DNA from: Actinobacillus genomosp. 2
Lineage (GTDB): Bacteria > Pseudomonadota > Gammaproteobacteria > Enterobacterales > Pasteurellaceae
Direction: 5' to 3'
NCBI RefSeq assembly: GCF_029773605.1
Contig: NZ_CP103807.1
Span: 930,001 to 994,000, forward strand
DNA: 64,000 nt
This document shows positions 18,181-27,798 of this stretch, one piece after another. Position numbers and translations under genes: made by a program. A model generated the notes under the pieces. The model was not told where the DNA came from and did not search any database. It was given only the letters and a program-made list of their open reading frames with translations. Positions within the stretch are counted from its first letter, which is position 1. Every line of letters starts with the position of its first letter.

Positions 18181-18616
18181 TGTAATCTATGTCCATTAGA
18201 TGGCTAAAGTGATCATTATAAAAGCCTCTGCTAAGCATAAAACGCCACATTTTCTGTTTGGCTTTAATATCCCATACAAGCGGTCGTTTTTTCTCAAAAA
18301 CTTGTTCCGCTAATGCAAACCAATCCGTTTCCGCATTATCCAACTCTTGGCTAATCAACCAATCTTTAATACCTTTCAGTTTTAATTCTTGCTTCAAACG
18401 GCGAGGACCAATTCCTTGCTGAGAACGATAACGGATAAAACTAGCACAAAATCGCTCATCACTTTGCCAATGATTAGATTGTGCCTTTTCTATTGCCTCA
18501 TCAACTTCCGTTTCAGTATACTCTTTTTGTAATAATTTACGTCTTAATTCTTGCTCACTATAATCACGTTTAGAAAGTAAATATAGCAGATAATTTGTTG
18601 CAGTATATTTTGTCAT
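18161..18616 (-). CDS. recX: RecA regulatory protein RecX
   Basis: The 151-residue product from the ATG at 18616 ([20 protein letters not shown]) has the three-helix repeats typical of RecX, including [13 protein letters not shown] and [11 protein letters not shown] motifs. It inhibits RecA filament growth. A longer reading of 170 residues would start within the recA terminator stem, so the shorter start is preferred. It is 68 bases downstream of recA. Confidence 0.92.
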   Translation of the reverse strand: MTKYTATNYLLYLLSKRDYSEQELRRKLLQKEYTETEVDEAIEKAQSNHWQSDERFCASFIRYRSQQGIGPRRLKQELKLKGIKDWLISQELDNAETDWFALAEQVFEKKRPLVWDIKAKQKMWRFMLSRGFYNDHFSHLMDIDYNDAEYE

Positions 18617-18636
18617 TATCTTATCTATTAAATACA

Positions 18637-18676
18637 AAATGCGGTTTCCACATTTGAGATGTAGAAACCGCATTTT
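18637..18676 (-). terminator. Stem-loop between recA and recX
   Basis: Arms AAATGCGGTTTC (18637-18648) and GAAACCGCATTT (18664-18675) pair perfectly over 12 bases with T residues following on the minus strand. It sits in the short recA-recX gap and probably lowers recX expression relative to recA, as an intercistronic terminator does in E. coli. Confidence 0.7.
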
Positions 18677-18684
18677 TATCTTAC

Positions 18685-19824
18685 TTATAACTCTTCGTCA
18701 TTAAATGAATCATCAGAAAAACTCTCCACATCATCTGATTCTGACGACTCATCATCAGATGATGAAGCTAAATGTTTTTCCGGATTAGCAATTAATAATT
18801 GTCGAATCTCTTGTTCAATTTTTTCTGCAATCTCAGGATTTTCTTTTAACCATTTAATCGCATTATTTTTACCTTGACCGATTTTTGTTCCTTCATAAGA
18901 GAACCATGCACCGGCTTTCTGAATAAAACCATTTTTCTCCGCAAGGATAAGTAACTCGTTCATACGAGCGATACCTTCGCCGTACATAATATCAAATTGT
19001 ACTTCACGGAATGGCGGAGCAACTTTATTCTTCACGATTTTCACTTTCGTTTCGCTACCGATAACCTCATCACCGTCTTTTACCACACCTGAACGGCGAA
19101 TATCTAAACGTACCGAAGCATAGAATTTAAGTGCGTTACCACCAGTTGTCGTTTCTGGATTACCGAACATCACACCAATTTTCATACGAATTTGGTTGAT
19201 GAACACCACTAAACAGTTAGTCGCTTTAATATTTGCTGTTAATTTACGTAATGCTTGTGACATTAAACGCGCTTGTAAGCCCATATGAGAATCACCCATA
19301 TCGCCTTCAATTTCCGCTTTCGGTGTTAATGCAGCAACCGAGTCCACAATAATTAAATCAACCGCACCAGAACGCACTAACGCGTCACAGATTTCTAAAG
19401 CCTGTTCACCGTTATCAGGTTGTGAAATTAATAACGCATCGGTATCCACACCTAATTTACGTGCATAAACAGGATCTAATGCGTGTTCCGCATCGATAAA
19501 TGCACAAGTTTTACCGTTTTTTTGTGCCTGAGCAATGACAGAAAGCGTTAACGTTGTTTTACCTGATGATTCCGGGCCATAGATTTCTACAATACGTCCC
19601 ATCGGTAAACCACCGATACCTAATGCGGCATCCAAACCGATTGAACCGGTTGAAACCGCTTCAATATCAAGTGCTTGCGTATCGCCTAAACGCATAATGG
19701 AACCTTTACCAAATTGTTTTTCAATTTGAGCAAGCGCGGCAGCTAATGCCTTTTCTTTTTGTTCTGGATCTGTTTGTTTTACTGCTGTTGTATTTTTTTG
19801 ACTCTTTTTGTTGTCCGCTGCCAT
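18685..19824 (-). CDS. recA: Recombinase RecA
   Basis: The 379-residue protein has Walker A GPESSGKT at 83-90, Walker [11 protein letters not shown], loop L1 with [20 protein letters not shown], loop L2 with [20 protein letters not shown], and an acidic C-terminal tail ([23 protein letters not shown] region). It forms nucleoprotein filaments for homologous recombination and stimulates LexA self-cleavage. It also serves natural transformation, relevant to a genome rich in uptake sequences. The tail is longer than in E. coli (353 residues). Confidence 0.98.
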   Translation of the reverse strand: MAADNKKSQKNTTAVKQTDPEQKEKALAAALAQIEKQFGKGSIMRLGDTQALDIEAVSTGSIGLDAALGIGGLPMGRIVEIYGPESSGKTTLTLSVIAQAQKNGKTCAFIDAEHALDPVYARKLGVDTDALLISQPDNGEQALEICDALVRSGAVDLIIVDSVAALTPKAEIEGDMGDSHMGLQARLMSQALRKLTANIKATNCLVVFINQIRMKIGVMFGNPETTTGGNALKFYASVRLDIRRSGVVKDGDEVIGSETKVKIVKNKVAPPFREVQFDIMYGEGIARMNELLILAEKNGFIQKAGAWFSYEGTKIGQGKNNAIKWLKENPEIAEKIEQEIRQLLIANPEKHLASSSDDESSESDDVESFSDDSFNDEEL

Positions 19825-19886
19825 AATTTTGTCCTTTGCAAACTTTTTCGATAAAACGACCGCTTGTCGTCAATTAACTGTGTATT

Positions 19887-19914
19887 ATTATAGTGTTTAC
19901 TTATACAGTTTCAA
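19887..19914 (-). promoter_or_regulatory. recA promoter with embedded SOS (LexA) box
   Basis: On the minus strand TTGAAA (19909-19914) and TATAAT (19887-19892) are 16 bases apart, and the whole spacer is CTGTATAAGTAAACAC, matching CTGT-N8-ACAG except for the last base. E. coli recA has exactly this layout, with the LexA box filling the spacer. A deviation in one half-site predicts somewhat weaker LexA binding. Confidence 0.8.
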
Positions 19915-19944
19915 GTGTTTTTTTACTGTTTTTCGATCCATATC

Positions 19945-20544
19945 CTAAAATTTAATCGCCGATACTGGCAAAGATCGTTCTGGATCAAACGGATTTAGTG
20001 CATTTACCATCATTACACGTTCATATTGCGACAGATCCTCTACTGAAATTTTGGTTAAAAATACTTGCTGACGCTCAACTAATACGGTTAATTGCGTCCC
20101 TTTAAGCAAATAATCTTGTGAGCTAAACCACTGTCCTTGTTTTAAAAACAGTAAATTTCCAATTGTGCAATCACTCACTTTGCCATTATTGATAATAATC
20201 ACTTCATCCGCTTGCGATGTTTTAAGCGAATCCAACCGCTTGCGATCACTATATTTAAAACGGTAGTCCAAGTCCTCAACATAAACACATTGAAAAGATC
20301 CGATCTTACGTGGCGTATAATGGAAAAATTTCTGCTGAAATTCATTAGCATTGTAATCAATACGGCAACGAACTCTTCCCTGCTGAAATTCATTTGGCAC
20401 ACAAATTATCTCAGCTAATTGTCGTTGTGATGTCACATTAAAATATTGCTCCATCGCACTTTCAAAGCGTTGCTGATGATAAGCTAAATTTTGTGGTTCG
20501 CCATCAATAATTGCAATCGTTTCAAACAATGGAAATCGGCACAT
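19945..20544 (-). CDS. pabC: Class IV aminotransferase-fold protein, probable aminodeoxychorismate lyase PabC
   Basis: From the ATG at 20544 (MCRFPLFETIAI) the protein is 199 residues, overlapping pabB by 23 bases. PLFETIAI, YHQQRFESAM, SDRKRLDSLK and the DEVIIINNGKVSDCTIGNL block are class IV PLP-fold signatures; K in the SDRKRLDSLK segment is the likely PLP lysine. It is much shorter than E. coli PabC (269), mainly at the C-terminus. Coupling to pabB argues for conversion of aminodeoxychorismate to 4-aminobenzoate. Assignment by context more than by sequence. Confidence 0.75.
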   Translation of the reverse strand: MCRFPLFETIAIIDGEPQNLAYHQQRFESAMEQYFNVTSQRQLAEIICVPNEFQQGRVRCRIDYNANEFQQKFFHYTPRKIGSFQCVYVEDLDYRFKYSDRKRLDSLKTSQADEVIIINNGKVSDCTIGNLLFLKQGQWFSSQDYLLKGTQLTVLVERQQVFLTKISVEDLSQYERVMMVNALNPFDPERSLPVSAIKF

Positions 20545-21490
20545 ACACTTTCTCCAATAGTTCATTATATTCATCGTTCAGTACGCTTTTTGCAGTAATG
20601 CCACCACCGCTACGGAAAAGCAGTCGCTCATTATTCTGTTCGATAAAACGAATCGCCACCGCACTCTCTAAATTCTCGCCGTCAAAATAACCGAAAATAC
20701 CGGTGTAATAGCCTCTTTGACCAATTTCTGCTTGTTGAATAATCTCTAAGGTTTTTTCTTTCGGCGCACCGCTAATTGAGCCTGCCGGCAGGAGCTTAGA
20801 TAATAGTGAACCCACACTCGCTTGCCAATTTTCGTTTAACTCGCCGCAAATTTCTGAACTGGTTTGGTAAATCGCACCACGGTAGGTATTCACTTTTTCT
20901 AAATAACGATATTTCGTCACCTGAATATTTTGTGAAACTAACGCCAAATCATTACGAATCAAATCCACAATTGTGTTGTGTTCGGTAAATTCTTTATCCG
21001 ATTGCATCAGCTTTTCCGCCGCATTCGCTTCATTCGCATTAATCGTGCCTTTCATCGGGTAAGAGTAGATTTTATTTTGCTGAATCCGCACAAAAGTTTC
21101 CGGCGAAAAACAGACAAACTGCCCTTTTAGCCACAATTTATATTTTGCCGAACTGGCGAAAAACAGCTCTTCTAAACTGTAATTGGTTTGAATTTCAGTC
21201 GGATAAGTCAAATTCAATAAATAGCTGTTACCGGCTTGGATTTCCTTTTGAACAAGCTCAAAACCTCGCTGATAAGTTTCAAATGAGATAGGATTGATTT
21301 GAAATTCAAAAGGTTTACTAACGTTTTGCGGCTGAACATTCGATTTGCAAAAAAAATCAAAAAATAAACCGCTTTCCGCCGCCTTTTCCAGCGGGCAAAT
21401 AATCGGTTTTTGCTGTTCAAAATCAATTAAAAAGAAAAACGGACTTTTCTGTTGCCCGAGTTGATTGGCGATTTGGATAAAATGTTGCAT
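20522..21490 (-). CDS. pabB: Aminodeoxychorismate synthase component I PabB
   Basis: The 322-residue protein contains only the chorismate-binding domain (the N-terminal subdomain of E. coli PabB is mostly absent). Signatures are YPMKGTI, TIVDLIRNDLA, LLPAGSISGAPKEKTLEII and the catalytic FRSGGGITAKS stretch. PMKGT has lysine, the residue that separates aminodeoxychorismate synthases from anthranilate synthase. Product is 4-amino-4-deoxychorismate for folate. It is divergent from rmuC-pabA with 134 bp between, so PabA, its glutamine amidotransferase partner, is encoded close by but in another operon. Confidence 0.9.
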   Translation of the reverse strand: MQHFIQIANQLGQQKSPFFFLIDFEQQKPIICPLEKAAESGLFFDFFCKSNVQPQNVSKPFEFQINPISFETYQRGFELVQKEIQAGNSYLLNLTYPTEIQTNYSLEELFFASSAKYKLWLKGQFVCFSPETFVRIQQNKIYSYPMKGTINANEANAAEKLMQSDKEFTEHNTIVDLIRNDLALVSQNIQVTKYRYLEKVNTYRGAIYQTSSEICGELNENWQASVGSLLSKLLPAGSISGAPKEKTLEIIQQAEIGQRGYYTGIFGYFDGENLESAVAIRFIEQNNERLLFRSGGGITAKSVLNDEYNELLEKVYVPISIV

Positions 21491-21624
21491 AAACTCAAAA
21501 TGTGACGAATATTGCCGTTATTCTAGGGGAATTTCTGCCAATTTAGCAACGTTCTTTCACTTTTCATTTTTCGCCGGATTGCTATAATACTGTATATTTT
21601 TCTATTAGATTCAGGTTTACCTTT

Positions 21625-23259
21625 ATGATTATTGATGAAATATGGTTTTATGTAGCGATTGCCGTGTTATTGGTTATCGCTGTGTTTCTATTTTTTCTGC
21701 AATCACGCTACCAACGTGATGCGTTTGAACTTTCACAAGATTTAGCCAAAGCACAAACCGATCTCTGCCAAATGAATCAAAAACTTGAGCAACTTTCTGC
21801 TGAAAAAAATCAAATCGAACAATGGGCAATTCAATATAAAACACAAGCCCAAGCGGGGATTGAACGAATTAACGAAAAAGAAGCACAAATCAACCGCTTA
21901 CACAGCAAAATTGAAGAAGCGGAACAGCAAGAACAACAATTAGAACGCTATATCAATGAGCTAAAAGAGCGTATCGGTGCATTCCAAGCTAAATCGGAAA
22001 GTTTAGAAGAACAATTACAATTTAATCAAAATTCACTTTCGCATAAAGAGCATGAAAACCAATCACTTGTTACCCAACTTAGCCAAACGCAAAATGAATT
22101 AACTGAATTGCGAACCTCACTTTCAGAAAAACAAGCGAATTTTGAATCGCAACAACGCAATTTTATCGAGGTAAAACAACAACTTAATGCTGAGTTTCAA
22201 CATTTAGCACAGCAAATTTTGGAAGAAAAAACCAAAAGTTTTACCGCCAGCAATCAATCTTCATTAGATGCCCTGTTAAAACCGTTTAAAGAACAAATTG
22301 AAGGCTTCCAAAAACGGGTCAATGAAGTGCATAGTGAGTCGCTGAAAGGCACAGCAAGTTTAGAAGCTGAACTGAAAAGGGTGCTACAAATCGGTGTGTC
22401 AATGTCGGAAGAAGCACAAAACCTAACTAATGCGTTAAAAGGTAACAATAAAATCGCCGGTAATTGGGGCGAAGTACAGCTTGAATCGGCACTACAGGCG
22501 GCGGGATTATTAGCCGGTGAGCATTATGTAGCTCAAGAAAGTTTCCGAGATCAGGAAGGCAAACGCTTTGCACCTGACTTTGTGGTACATTTACCCGATC
22601 AAAAACACTTAATTATTGATAGTAAAGTATCGCTGCTGGCTTACGATCAAGCGGTCAGATCCGAAGAAAATTTTGCAATTGCCCAAGCTTTAGATCAGCA
22701 TTGCAAATCGCTCCGCTCGCACATTGACGGCTTATCGAAAAAGAATTACAGCAGTTTGCAAGGAGTAAGAAGTCCGGATTTCGTGTTGATGTTTGTACCG
22801 ATTGAGCCGGCTTATATTGAAGCGATGAAACACGATCCGCAACTGTTTAATTACGGTTATGAACGTAATGTCATTTTGGTTTCATATACCACCTTAATGC
22901 CGATTTTGCGTACCGTTGCAAATTTATGGCGAATTGAGCGAGGCAATGCCGAAGCACGTGAAATCAGCGAAAAAGCGGGTGAAATTTATAATCAAGTGTG
23001 TGCCGTTGCCGACCGTTTGGCGAAATTGGGCAATACACTGAATACGGTCAATAACCAATATAATCAGACGGTAACCTCATTGGTTGGACGCCAAGGCTTG
23101 GTCGGTAAGGTGGAACGCTTCCAGCAACTTTCCGCCAAAGCGAGCCAAATGATGCCGGCGGTTGAGATGCTCACCAATGATTTTGAAACCAATAAACTCA
23201 CCCTAATTGCAGAAAAGATTGAAGATAGTAATGCAGCAAATAATGAAGAAAGCCACTAA
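21625..23259 (+). CDS. rmuC: DNA recombination protein RmuC
   Basis: The 544-residue protein starts with one membrane span (about 7-25, FYVAIAVLLVIAVFLFFLQ), continues with about 200 residues of coiled coil (LEQLSAEK, LERYINELKERIGAFQ and similar heptads) and ends with the RmuC domain containing GNWGEVQLE, FAPDFVVHLPDQKHLIIDSKV and VSYTTLMPILRTVANLW. RmuC limits inversions at short inverted repeats; the C-terminal domain resembles restriction-type nucleases. Its last 17 bases overlap pabA. Confidence 0.93.
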   Translation: MIIDEIWFYVAIAVLLVIAVFLFFLQSRYQRDAFELSQDLAKAQTDLCQMNQKLEQLSAEKNQIEQWAIQYKTQAQAGIERINEKEAQINRLHSKIEEAEQQEQQLERYINELKERIGAFQAKSESLEEQLQFNQNSLSHKEHENQSLVTQLSQTQNELTELRTSLSEKQANFESQQRNFIEVKQQLNAEFQHLAQQILEEKTKSFTASNQSSLDALLKPFKEQIEGFQKRVNEVHSESLKGTASLEAELKRVLQIGVSMSEEAQNLTNALKGNNKIAGNWGEVQLESALQAAGLLAGEHYVAQESFRDQEGKRFAPDFVVHLPDQKHLIIDSKVSLLAYDQAVRSEENFAIAQALDQHCKSLRSHIDGLSKKNYSSLQGVRSPDFVLMFVPIEPAYIEAMKHDPQLFNYGYERNVILVSYTTLMPILRTVANLWRIERGNAEAREISEKAGEIYNQVCAVADRLAKLGNTLNTVNNQYNQTVTSLVGRQGLVGKVERFQQLSAKASQMMPAVEMLTNDFETNKLTLIAEKIEDSNAANNEESH

Positions 23260-23821
23260 TTTATTAATTATCGATAACCACGATTCGTTTACTTTCAATC
23301 TGGTGGATCTGCTACGCAAAATCGGTGTACCGATGAAAGTGGTGTTAGTAGAACAATTAGTGCTGGATGAAGTGGAAAACTTTAGCCACATTTTGATTTC
23401 ACCCGGTCCGGATGTACCACGAGCTTATCCGCAAACTTTTGCAATGTTGGAACGTTTTCAGCAAACCAAATCGATTTTAGGCGTGTGCTTAGGTCATCAG
23501 ACGCTGTGTGAATTTTTTGGTGGTGAGCTATACAATTTGCATGAAGTCAGACATGGACAACAACGCCCTTTAATTCAGCTTTGCGATAATCCGATTTTTG
23601 ACGGTTTACCCGAGCATTTTAAGATTGGTCTGTATCATTCATGGGCAATTTCGCAAAAATCGTTGGAAAATACACCGCTTGTTGCCACGGCAGTTTGTGA
23701 TCAAAATGTGTTAATGGCTTTTAAGCATCAGCATTTACCGATTTACGGCGTGCAGTTCCACCCCGAATCATTTATTACTGAGTATGGCGAGCAAATGTTA
23801 CGAAACTGGCTAAATGCCTAG
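23243..23821 (+). CDS. pabA: Aminodeoxychorismate synthase component II PabA
   Basis: The 192-residue class I glutamine amidotransferase starts at the ATG at 23243 (MKKATNLLIIDNHDSFT), inside the 3' end of rmuC; ATG at 23231 is an alternative. The catalytic cysteine is C82 in GVCLGHQTL, and VQFHPESF supplies His-Glu. It is less similar to the TrpG at 8.4 kb than two recent duplicates would be, and its neighbourhood (pabB-pabC across a divergent promoter) assigns it to folate synthesis. Confidence 0.86.
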   Translation: MKKATNLLIIDNHDSFTFNLVDLLRKIGVPMKVVLVEQLVLDEVENFSHILISPGPDVPRAYPQTFAMLERFQQTKSILGVCLGHQTLCEFFGGELYNLHEVRHGQQRPLIQLCDNPIFDGLPEHFKIGLYHSWAISQKSLENTPLVATAVCDQNVLMAFKHQHLPIYGVQFHPESFITEYGEQMLRNWLNA

Positions 23822-23846
23822 CGTGAAATTTTGGTGTAATGGCAAT

Positions 23847-23863
23847 AATAGATTACAGTCTAA
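23847..23863. repeat. 17-base motif, copy 2 (upstream of the DUF302 gene)
   Basis: Exact copy of the 17-mer at 2250-2266. It lies 31 bases before the ATG of the DUF302 gene, on the opposite strand relative to its gene compared with copy 1. Confidence 0.4.
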
Positions 23864-23893
23864 TATTAGCTTATTTTAACTGAGGACAATCCA

Positions 23894-24345
23894 ATGAAAT
23901 TAAAGCTCTATTACTAGCATCTTTATTCGCTATAACCGGTTATGCAAATGCACAAACAGACCTAAAACCGGCAGTATTCAAAAGCAAGTTTAGTTTTCAA
24001 CAAACAGTTGATACATTAGAAAACACCTTGAAAAGTAAAGGAATGACGATCTTCGCTAAAGTTGATCACCAAGCAGCGGCAAAAGCTGCCGGCCTTGAAA
24101 TGCAACCGGCAACCGTAATTATTTACGGTACACCAAAAGCCGGAACACCTTTGATGGTGAAAGATCCTAGCTTAGCATTACAGTTGCCTTTAAAAGTGTT
24201 AGTAACGGAGCCGAAAGCAGGAGAGGTTGAAGTGATGCTAAATCGTGCGGAACAAGTTGTAGTCCATTCAAATACGCCATATCAAGCAATTGAAAACAAC
24301 TTAGCCAAAGCGGAAAAACTAATTGAAACCACCGTCACCAAATAG
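23894..24345 (+). pseudogene. DUF302 family exported protein, frameshifted in the signal peptide
   Basis: An ATG at 23894 with GAGGA upstream opens MKLKLYY and stops after 7 codons. Reading one frame over from 23899 gives KALLLASLFAITGYANA, a perfect signal peptide, then QTDLKPAVFKSKFSFQQTV and the DUF302 domain, with FAKVDHQAAAKAAGLEM and FGTPKAGTPLM-like motifs, ending at 24345. One extra A in the AAA run at about 23902-23904 would restore a 150-residue reading frame. Thus the gene is either inactivated by a one-base deletion, controlled by slippage, or affected by a sequencing error. Without repair only a TTG or internal ATG start would make a cytoplasmic fragment. Confidence 0.75.
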
Positions 24346-24362
24346 CCTCTGACTTATAAATG

Positions 24363-24409
24363 ACAAGCGGTCAAATCTTGCAAAAAATTTGCGAAATTTG
24401 ACCGCTTGT
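24363..24409. terminator. Uptake-sequence inverted pair between convergent genes
   Basis: Both arms are full ACAAGCGGTC cores with perfect pairing over 14 bases (ACAAGCGGTCAAAT at 24363 and its complement ending at 24409). It lies between the DUF302 gene and lpxM. Confidence 0.7.
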
Positions 24410-24438
24410 TTGGGCTTAAAACGAGATAAATAGATCAG

Positions 24439-25395
24439 TTAACGCTTATAAATATCCTCACCGTTTCGGCGGGTTTTAAGTAAACGTAAAATCCACACGT
24501 ATTGTTCCGGATTTTTCGTCACGAAATACTCAATCACTTTATTCATTTCTCGGGCGGATTGCACCGGATCGCCGGAAAATTCCAATGCTGGTAAGATTTC
24601 CATTTGATATATCCCCTGTTCCGCATTGTAAATTGGAAACATTGGAATCACGACCGCATTAGCCACTTTCGCCATTTTATTCAGCCCTGGTAACGTTGCT
24701 TTTTCCGTCGCAAAGAAATCGGCATAAACGCTAAGATCTTCCCCATAATCTTCATCCGGAAGGAAATAACCGACATCGCCTTTGCGTACATCATTTAAGA
24801 ATTTCTTAATACCGTTTTGACGCGTGTGCATTTTGCCGCCGAATCGCTCACGGGTAATATTCCAAAGCCAATCGACAAGTGCGTTTCGATGCGGATTATA
24901 CATTGAGGTCATCGGGAAACCGTGGGTGTACATCGCAACGCCTGCAGCATCAATCGACCAAGTATGCGGCACGAGCAAGATGACGTTTTTACCCTTTTCT
25001 CGAGCTTCTCTCACATATTCAAAGCCACTAAACTCACAACGTTTTTGTAAATATGCAGTTGAACGTAATGCGGTTTCGCCGATTGCCAGCATTGTTTGAG
25101 AAACGGTAATAAACATTTTCTCAATCACTTCCTCACGTTTTTGTTCCGACCATTCAGGAAAACAATAACGCAAATTCACATCGGCGCGATGATACTGTTT
25201 TTTACCTTTACGTTTTAAATGATTGGCAACGATTCGCCCAATCCATACTCCCAATTTATCACGCAGACGAACTGGCACATAAGCTAGAATAACCAGTGCA
25301 AGAACGCCCAACCATACGCCCCAATATTTCGGATACAAAAATTCCGTTAAAAATTTATGCTCATACCCTTGTCGGGCTGTAATTCGCTCTGTCAT
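24439..25395 (-). CDS. lpxM: Lipid A acyltransferase LpxM (MsbB-type)
   Basis: The 318-residue protein has a membrane anchor near 27-43 (VWLGVLALVILAYVPVR) and the acyltransferase HX4D motif at H144-D149 (HTWSID), with PMTSMYNPHRNALVDWLW after it. The motif setting resembles LpxM rather than LpxL. It adds the last secondary acyl chain to lipid A at the inner face of the membrane. Its ATG is 8 bases after the rnfE stop codon, so it may be transcribed as the last gene of the rnf operon; E. coli has nth there. Confidence 0.9.
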   Translation of the reverse strand: MTERITARQGYEHKFLTEFLYPKYWGVWLGVLALVILAYVPVRLRDKLGVWIGRIVANHLKRKGKKQYHRADVNLRYCFPEWSEQKREEVIEKMFITVSQTMLAIGETALRSTAYLQKRCEFSGFEYVREAREKGKNVILLVPHTWSIDAAGVAMYTHGFPMTSMYNPHRNALVDWLWNITRERFGGKMHTRQNGIKKFLNDVRKGDVGYFLPDEDYGEDLSVYADFFATEKATLPGLNKMAKVANAVVIPMFPIYNAEQGIYQMEILPALEFSGDPVQSAREMNKVIEYFVTKNPEQYVWILRLLKTRRNGEDIYKR

Positions 25396-25403
25396 TCGGT
25401 TCT

Positions 25404-26090
25404 CTATTTCTTATCAATCATATTCTTTACCGCCAAAATTACCCCAAGCCCTATAAAAGCACCGGGAGGTAAAATTGCCAACAATAAACCGGAATCTAAG
25501 TGTAACACATCAACACGCAAAGATTTTGCCCAATCGCCCAGCAATAAATCCAAACCGTCAAATAAAGTGCCGTTGCCAATCAGTTCACGCATTGCACCTA
25601 ATACGACCAGACTGAACGTCATACCAAGTCCCATTGCAAAACCGTCAAAGGCGGAATGTGCTACCGAGTTTTTAGACGCAAAAGCTTCTGCTCGACCGAT
25701 GACAATACAGTTAGTCACAATCAACGGAATAAAAATCCCAAGCGATTGATAAACCGGATAGGCAAAAGCATTCATTAGGAGCTGCACTGCCGTCACGACA
25801 GTCGCAATAACCATCACATAAATCGGGATACGAATATCATTTGGGGTAAATTTACGAAATAACGATACCATTGTGTTAGTACAAACCAATACTAATAAGG
25901 TCGCTAATCCTAAACCAAGGGCGTTAGTCACATTACTAGACACCGCCAATAACGGACAAAGCCCTAATAATTGCACTAAAGCACCGTTATTTTTCCATAC
26001 GCCTTCAGCCAGTAAGTTACGCCAAATTGACGGTTCTGCCTGTTTTGTCGTATCGATTTCCGTCACCGGAATTTGATTTTCAGTATTCAT
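25404..26090 (-). CDS. rnfE: Ion-translocating oxidoreductase subunit RnfE
   Basis: A 228-residue membrane subunit with six hydrophobic segments. [22 protein letters not shown] and [20 protein letters not shown] are conserved in RnfE/NqrD, and [18 protein letters not shown] is the family signature. It contributes conserved cysteines near C26 and C109-type positions for the membrane iron-sulfur site. It lies 11 bases after rnfG. Confidence 0.93.
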   Translation of the reverse strand: MNTENQIPVTEIDTTKQAEPSIWRNLLAEGVWKNNGALVQLLGLCPLLAVSSNVTNALGLGLATLLVLVCTNTMVSLFRKFTPNDIRIPIYVMVIATVVTAVQLLMNAFAYPVYQSLGIFIPLIVTNCIVIGRAEAFASKNSVAHSAFDGFAMGLGMTFSLVVLGAMRELIGNGTLFDGLDLLLGDWAKSLRVDVLHLDSGLLLAILPPGAFIGLGVILAVKNMIDKK

Positions 26091-26101
26091 ACGATAATTT
26101 C

Positions 26102-26734
26102 TTATTTACAGCTCGCAAAAGTTTCTAATTGTTCAGGAGATTTTGCTAGCTCCGTCACCACCCATTTTGCACTTTGACGTACATTATTCACTACTGCACG
26201 AGGCGTAATCGTCGCACCGGTAAATTGATCAAACTGACCACCGTCTTTTTTGACTGCCCATAACGATTCATTTTCTAGGCTAAATAACTTACCACTAAAG
26301 GACAAAATCCAATCCGAAATACGCGTTTCAATTTTATCGCCTAATCCTGGTGTTTCTTTATGTTCTAGTGTTCGTACGCCAAGTACTTTCCCATCCGGCT
26401 GAATCCCGATTAATAATACGATATTACCCGAATAGCCATCCGGAGCGGTTGCTTGAATCGCATAAGCGGTCAAATTTTCCGATTTTTTTGCCATATAGAT
26501 GCGATTTAAATAGGGTGCATTCGGCAGATTCACTATTTTACAAGAACCGAGCAAATCATTATCAAAATGGCTCTCAGGCACAACTTCTTGTAAAAATTGG
26601 CGTTGTTGAGCCGCCGTGACTTCATCAATCCGCCCTTTAGTGAGCAAATAAACACCGGTCGAAACAGCGGTACAAATCAGGGCAATCACACCTAATAATA
26701 AGGCATATTTAGTCGTAATTTTGGATGTATTCAT
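26102..26734 (-). CDS. rnfG: Ion-translocating oxidoreductase subunit RnfG
   Basis: A 210-residue protein with one N-terminal membrane span (about 9-32) and a periplasmic flavin domain. The FMN attachment motif is TGATITPRA with threonine T175. ETPGLGDKI near 127-135 is conserved in the RnfG/NqrC family. FMN attachment is by ApbE, which is encoded at 42.6 kb. Its stop overlaps the rnfD start region by sharing the ATG junction at 26734. Confidence 0.94.
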   Translation of the reverse strand: MNTSKITTKYALLLGVIALICTAVSTGVYLLTKGRIDEVTAAQQRQFLQEVVPESHFDNDLLGSCKIVNLPNAPYLNRIYMAKKSENLTAYAIQATAPDGYSGNIVLLIGIQPDGKVLGVRTLEHKETPGLGDKIETRISDWILSFSGKLFSLENESLWAVKKDGGQFDQFTGATITPRAVVNNVRQSAKWVVTELAKSPEQLETFASCK

Positions 26735-27780
26735 TATCTTCCGGTTCCATATAATCGTGGTTGAGTGTAATGATCAATGAGTGGTACGCAAATATTTGCC
26801 AGTAATACAGAAAATGCCACCGCATCAGGATAATTGCCGTAATAACGAATCAAATACACAAATAAACCGATTAAGCCGCCAAAGATCAATTTGCCACGAG
26901 GTGTAATCGAAGCAGTAACTGGATCGGTTGCAATAAAGAAAGCTCCAAACATCATTGCACCGCTAACAAGTTGACTCACAACATTTAAGTGAGTATGCGG
27001 TAACAATAAATCGGTTAGTCCACTTAATAAAGCAAATATCGCCAACATTGCCACCGGAATTTGCCAATGAATAATACGTTTATAAATTAGCAATAAGCCA
27101 CCGGCAAGAAAGGCTAAATTAATTTGTAACCAACCATTTGCGAACATACCGCTAAAAATCGGTGATTGTAATATGCCCTCAATCCCTAATTTCTGCATAC
27201 TGGTTTTGGCACTATCGAGCGGTGTTGCCTGTGCGATACCGTCAACACTCCCCAATAATTGATGCACACTAAAACCATCACTAGTGACGCCAGAAAAGAC
27301 CAATGAAATTGCATCAGCGAATGTCGGCGGTTCATTTAACAAATTAATCGGCACTAACCAACCGGTCATTTGCACCGGAAAAGAAACCAATAATAACGCA
27401 TAAGCAACCATTGCCGGATTAAATAAATTCTGTCCTAAGCCACCGTAACTATGTTTTGCGAGTAATAAAGCTACTATCACACCTATCACCATAATCCAAT
27501 AGGGTGCATAAGGCGGAATTGACATCGCTAAAATCGCAGCTGTTAATAGCCCACTTAGATCAGCGACATAAAAAGCGGTCGGTTTTTTACGTAATTTTGC
27601 TAATGTCACTTCAATAAGAATCGCAAGAAAAATGGCAATAACGAGTTGAATAATCACACCATAGCCAAAAAAATAAACTTGCATACCTAGTGCCGGTAAC
27701 ATTGCCACCATAACCCATAGCATAAATTTCGCCGTTAAATTGGACGAATGAGTATGGGGAGAACTGACCATTTTAAACAT
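26734..27780 (-). CDS. rnfD: Ion-translocating oxidoreductase subunit RnfD
   Basis: The 348-residue polytopic membrane subunit shows [19 protein letters not shown] near 113-131 and the covalent-FMN motif [10 protein letters not shown] with T186. [18 protein letters not shown] near the C-terminus is the second family block. Start at 27780 has AAGGA seven bases upstream. In most gammaproteobacteria rnfD follows rnfC directly; here a TRIC-family gene intervenes. Confidence 0.94.
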   Translation of the reverse strand: MFKMVSSPHTHSSNLTAKFMLWVMVAMLPALGMQVYFFGYGVIIQLVIAIFLAILIEVTLAKLRKKPTAFYVADLSGLLTAAILAMSIPPYAPYWIMVIGVIVALLLAKHSYGGLGQNLFNPAMVAYALLLVSFPVQMTGWLVPINLLNEPPTFADAISLVFSGVTSDGFSVHQLLGSVDGIAQATPLDSAKTSMQKLGIEGILQSPIFSGMFANGWLQINLAFLAGGLLLIYKRIIHWQIPVAMLAIFALLSGLTDLLLPHTHLNVVSQLVSGAMMFGAFFIATDPVTASITPRGKLIFGGLIGLFVYLIRYYGNYPDAVAFSVLLANICVPLIDHYTQPRLYGTGR

Positions 27781-27798
27781 TAAATTATTCCTTTCCGT

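Noticed and set aside
21595-21615. ACTGTATAT-like half SOS box upstream of rmuC
   Set aside because: The second half does not match ACAG at the required distance (CTAT instead).
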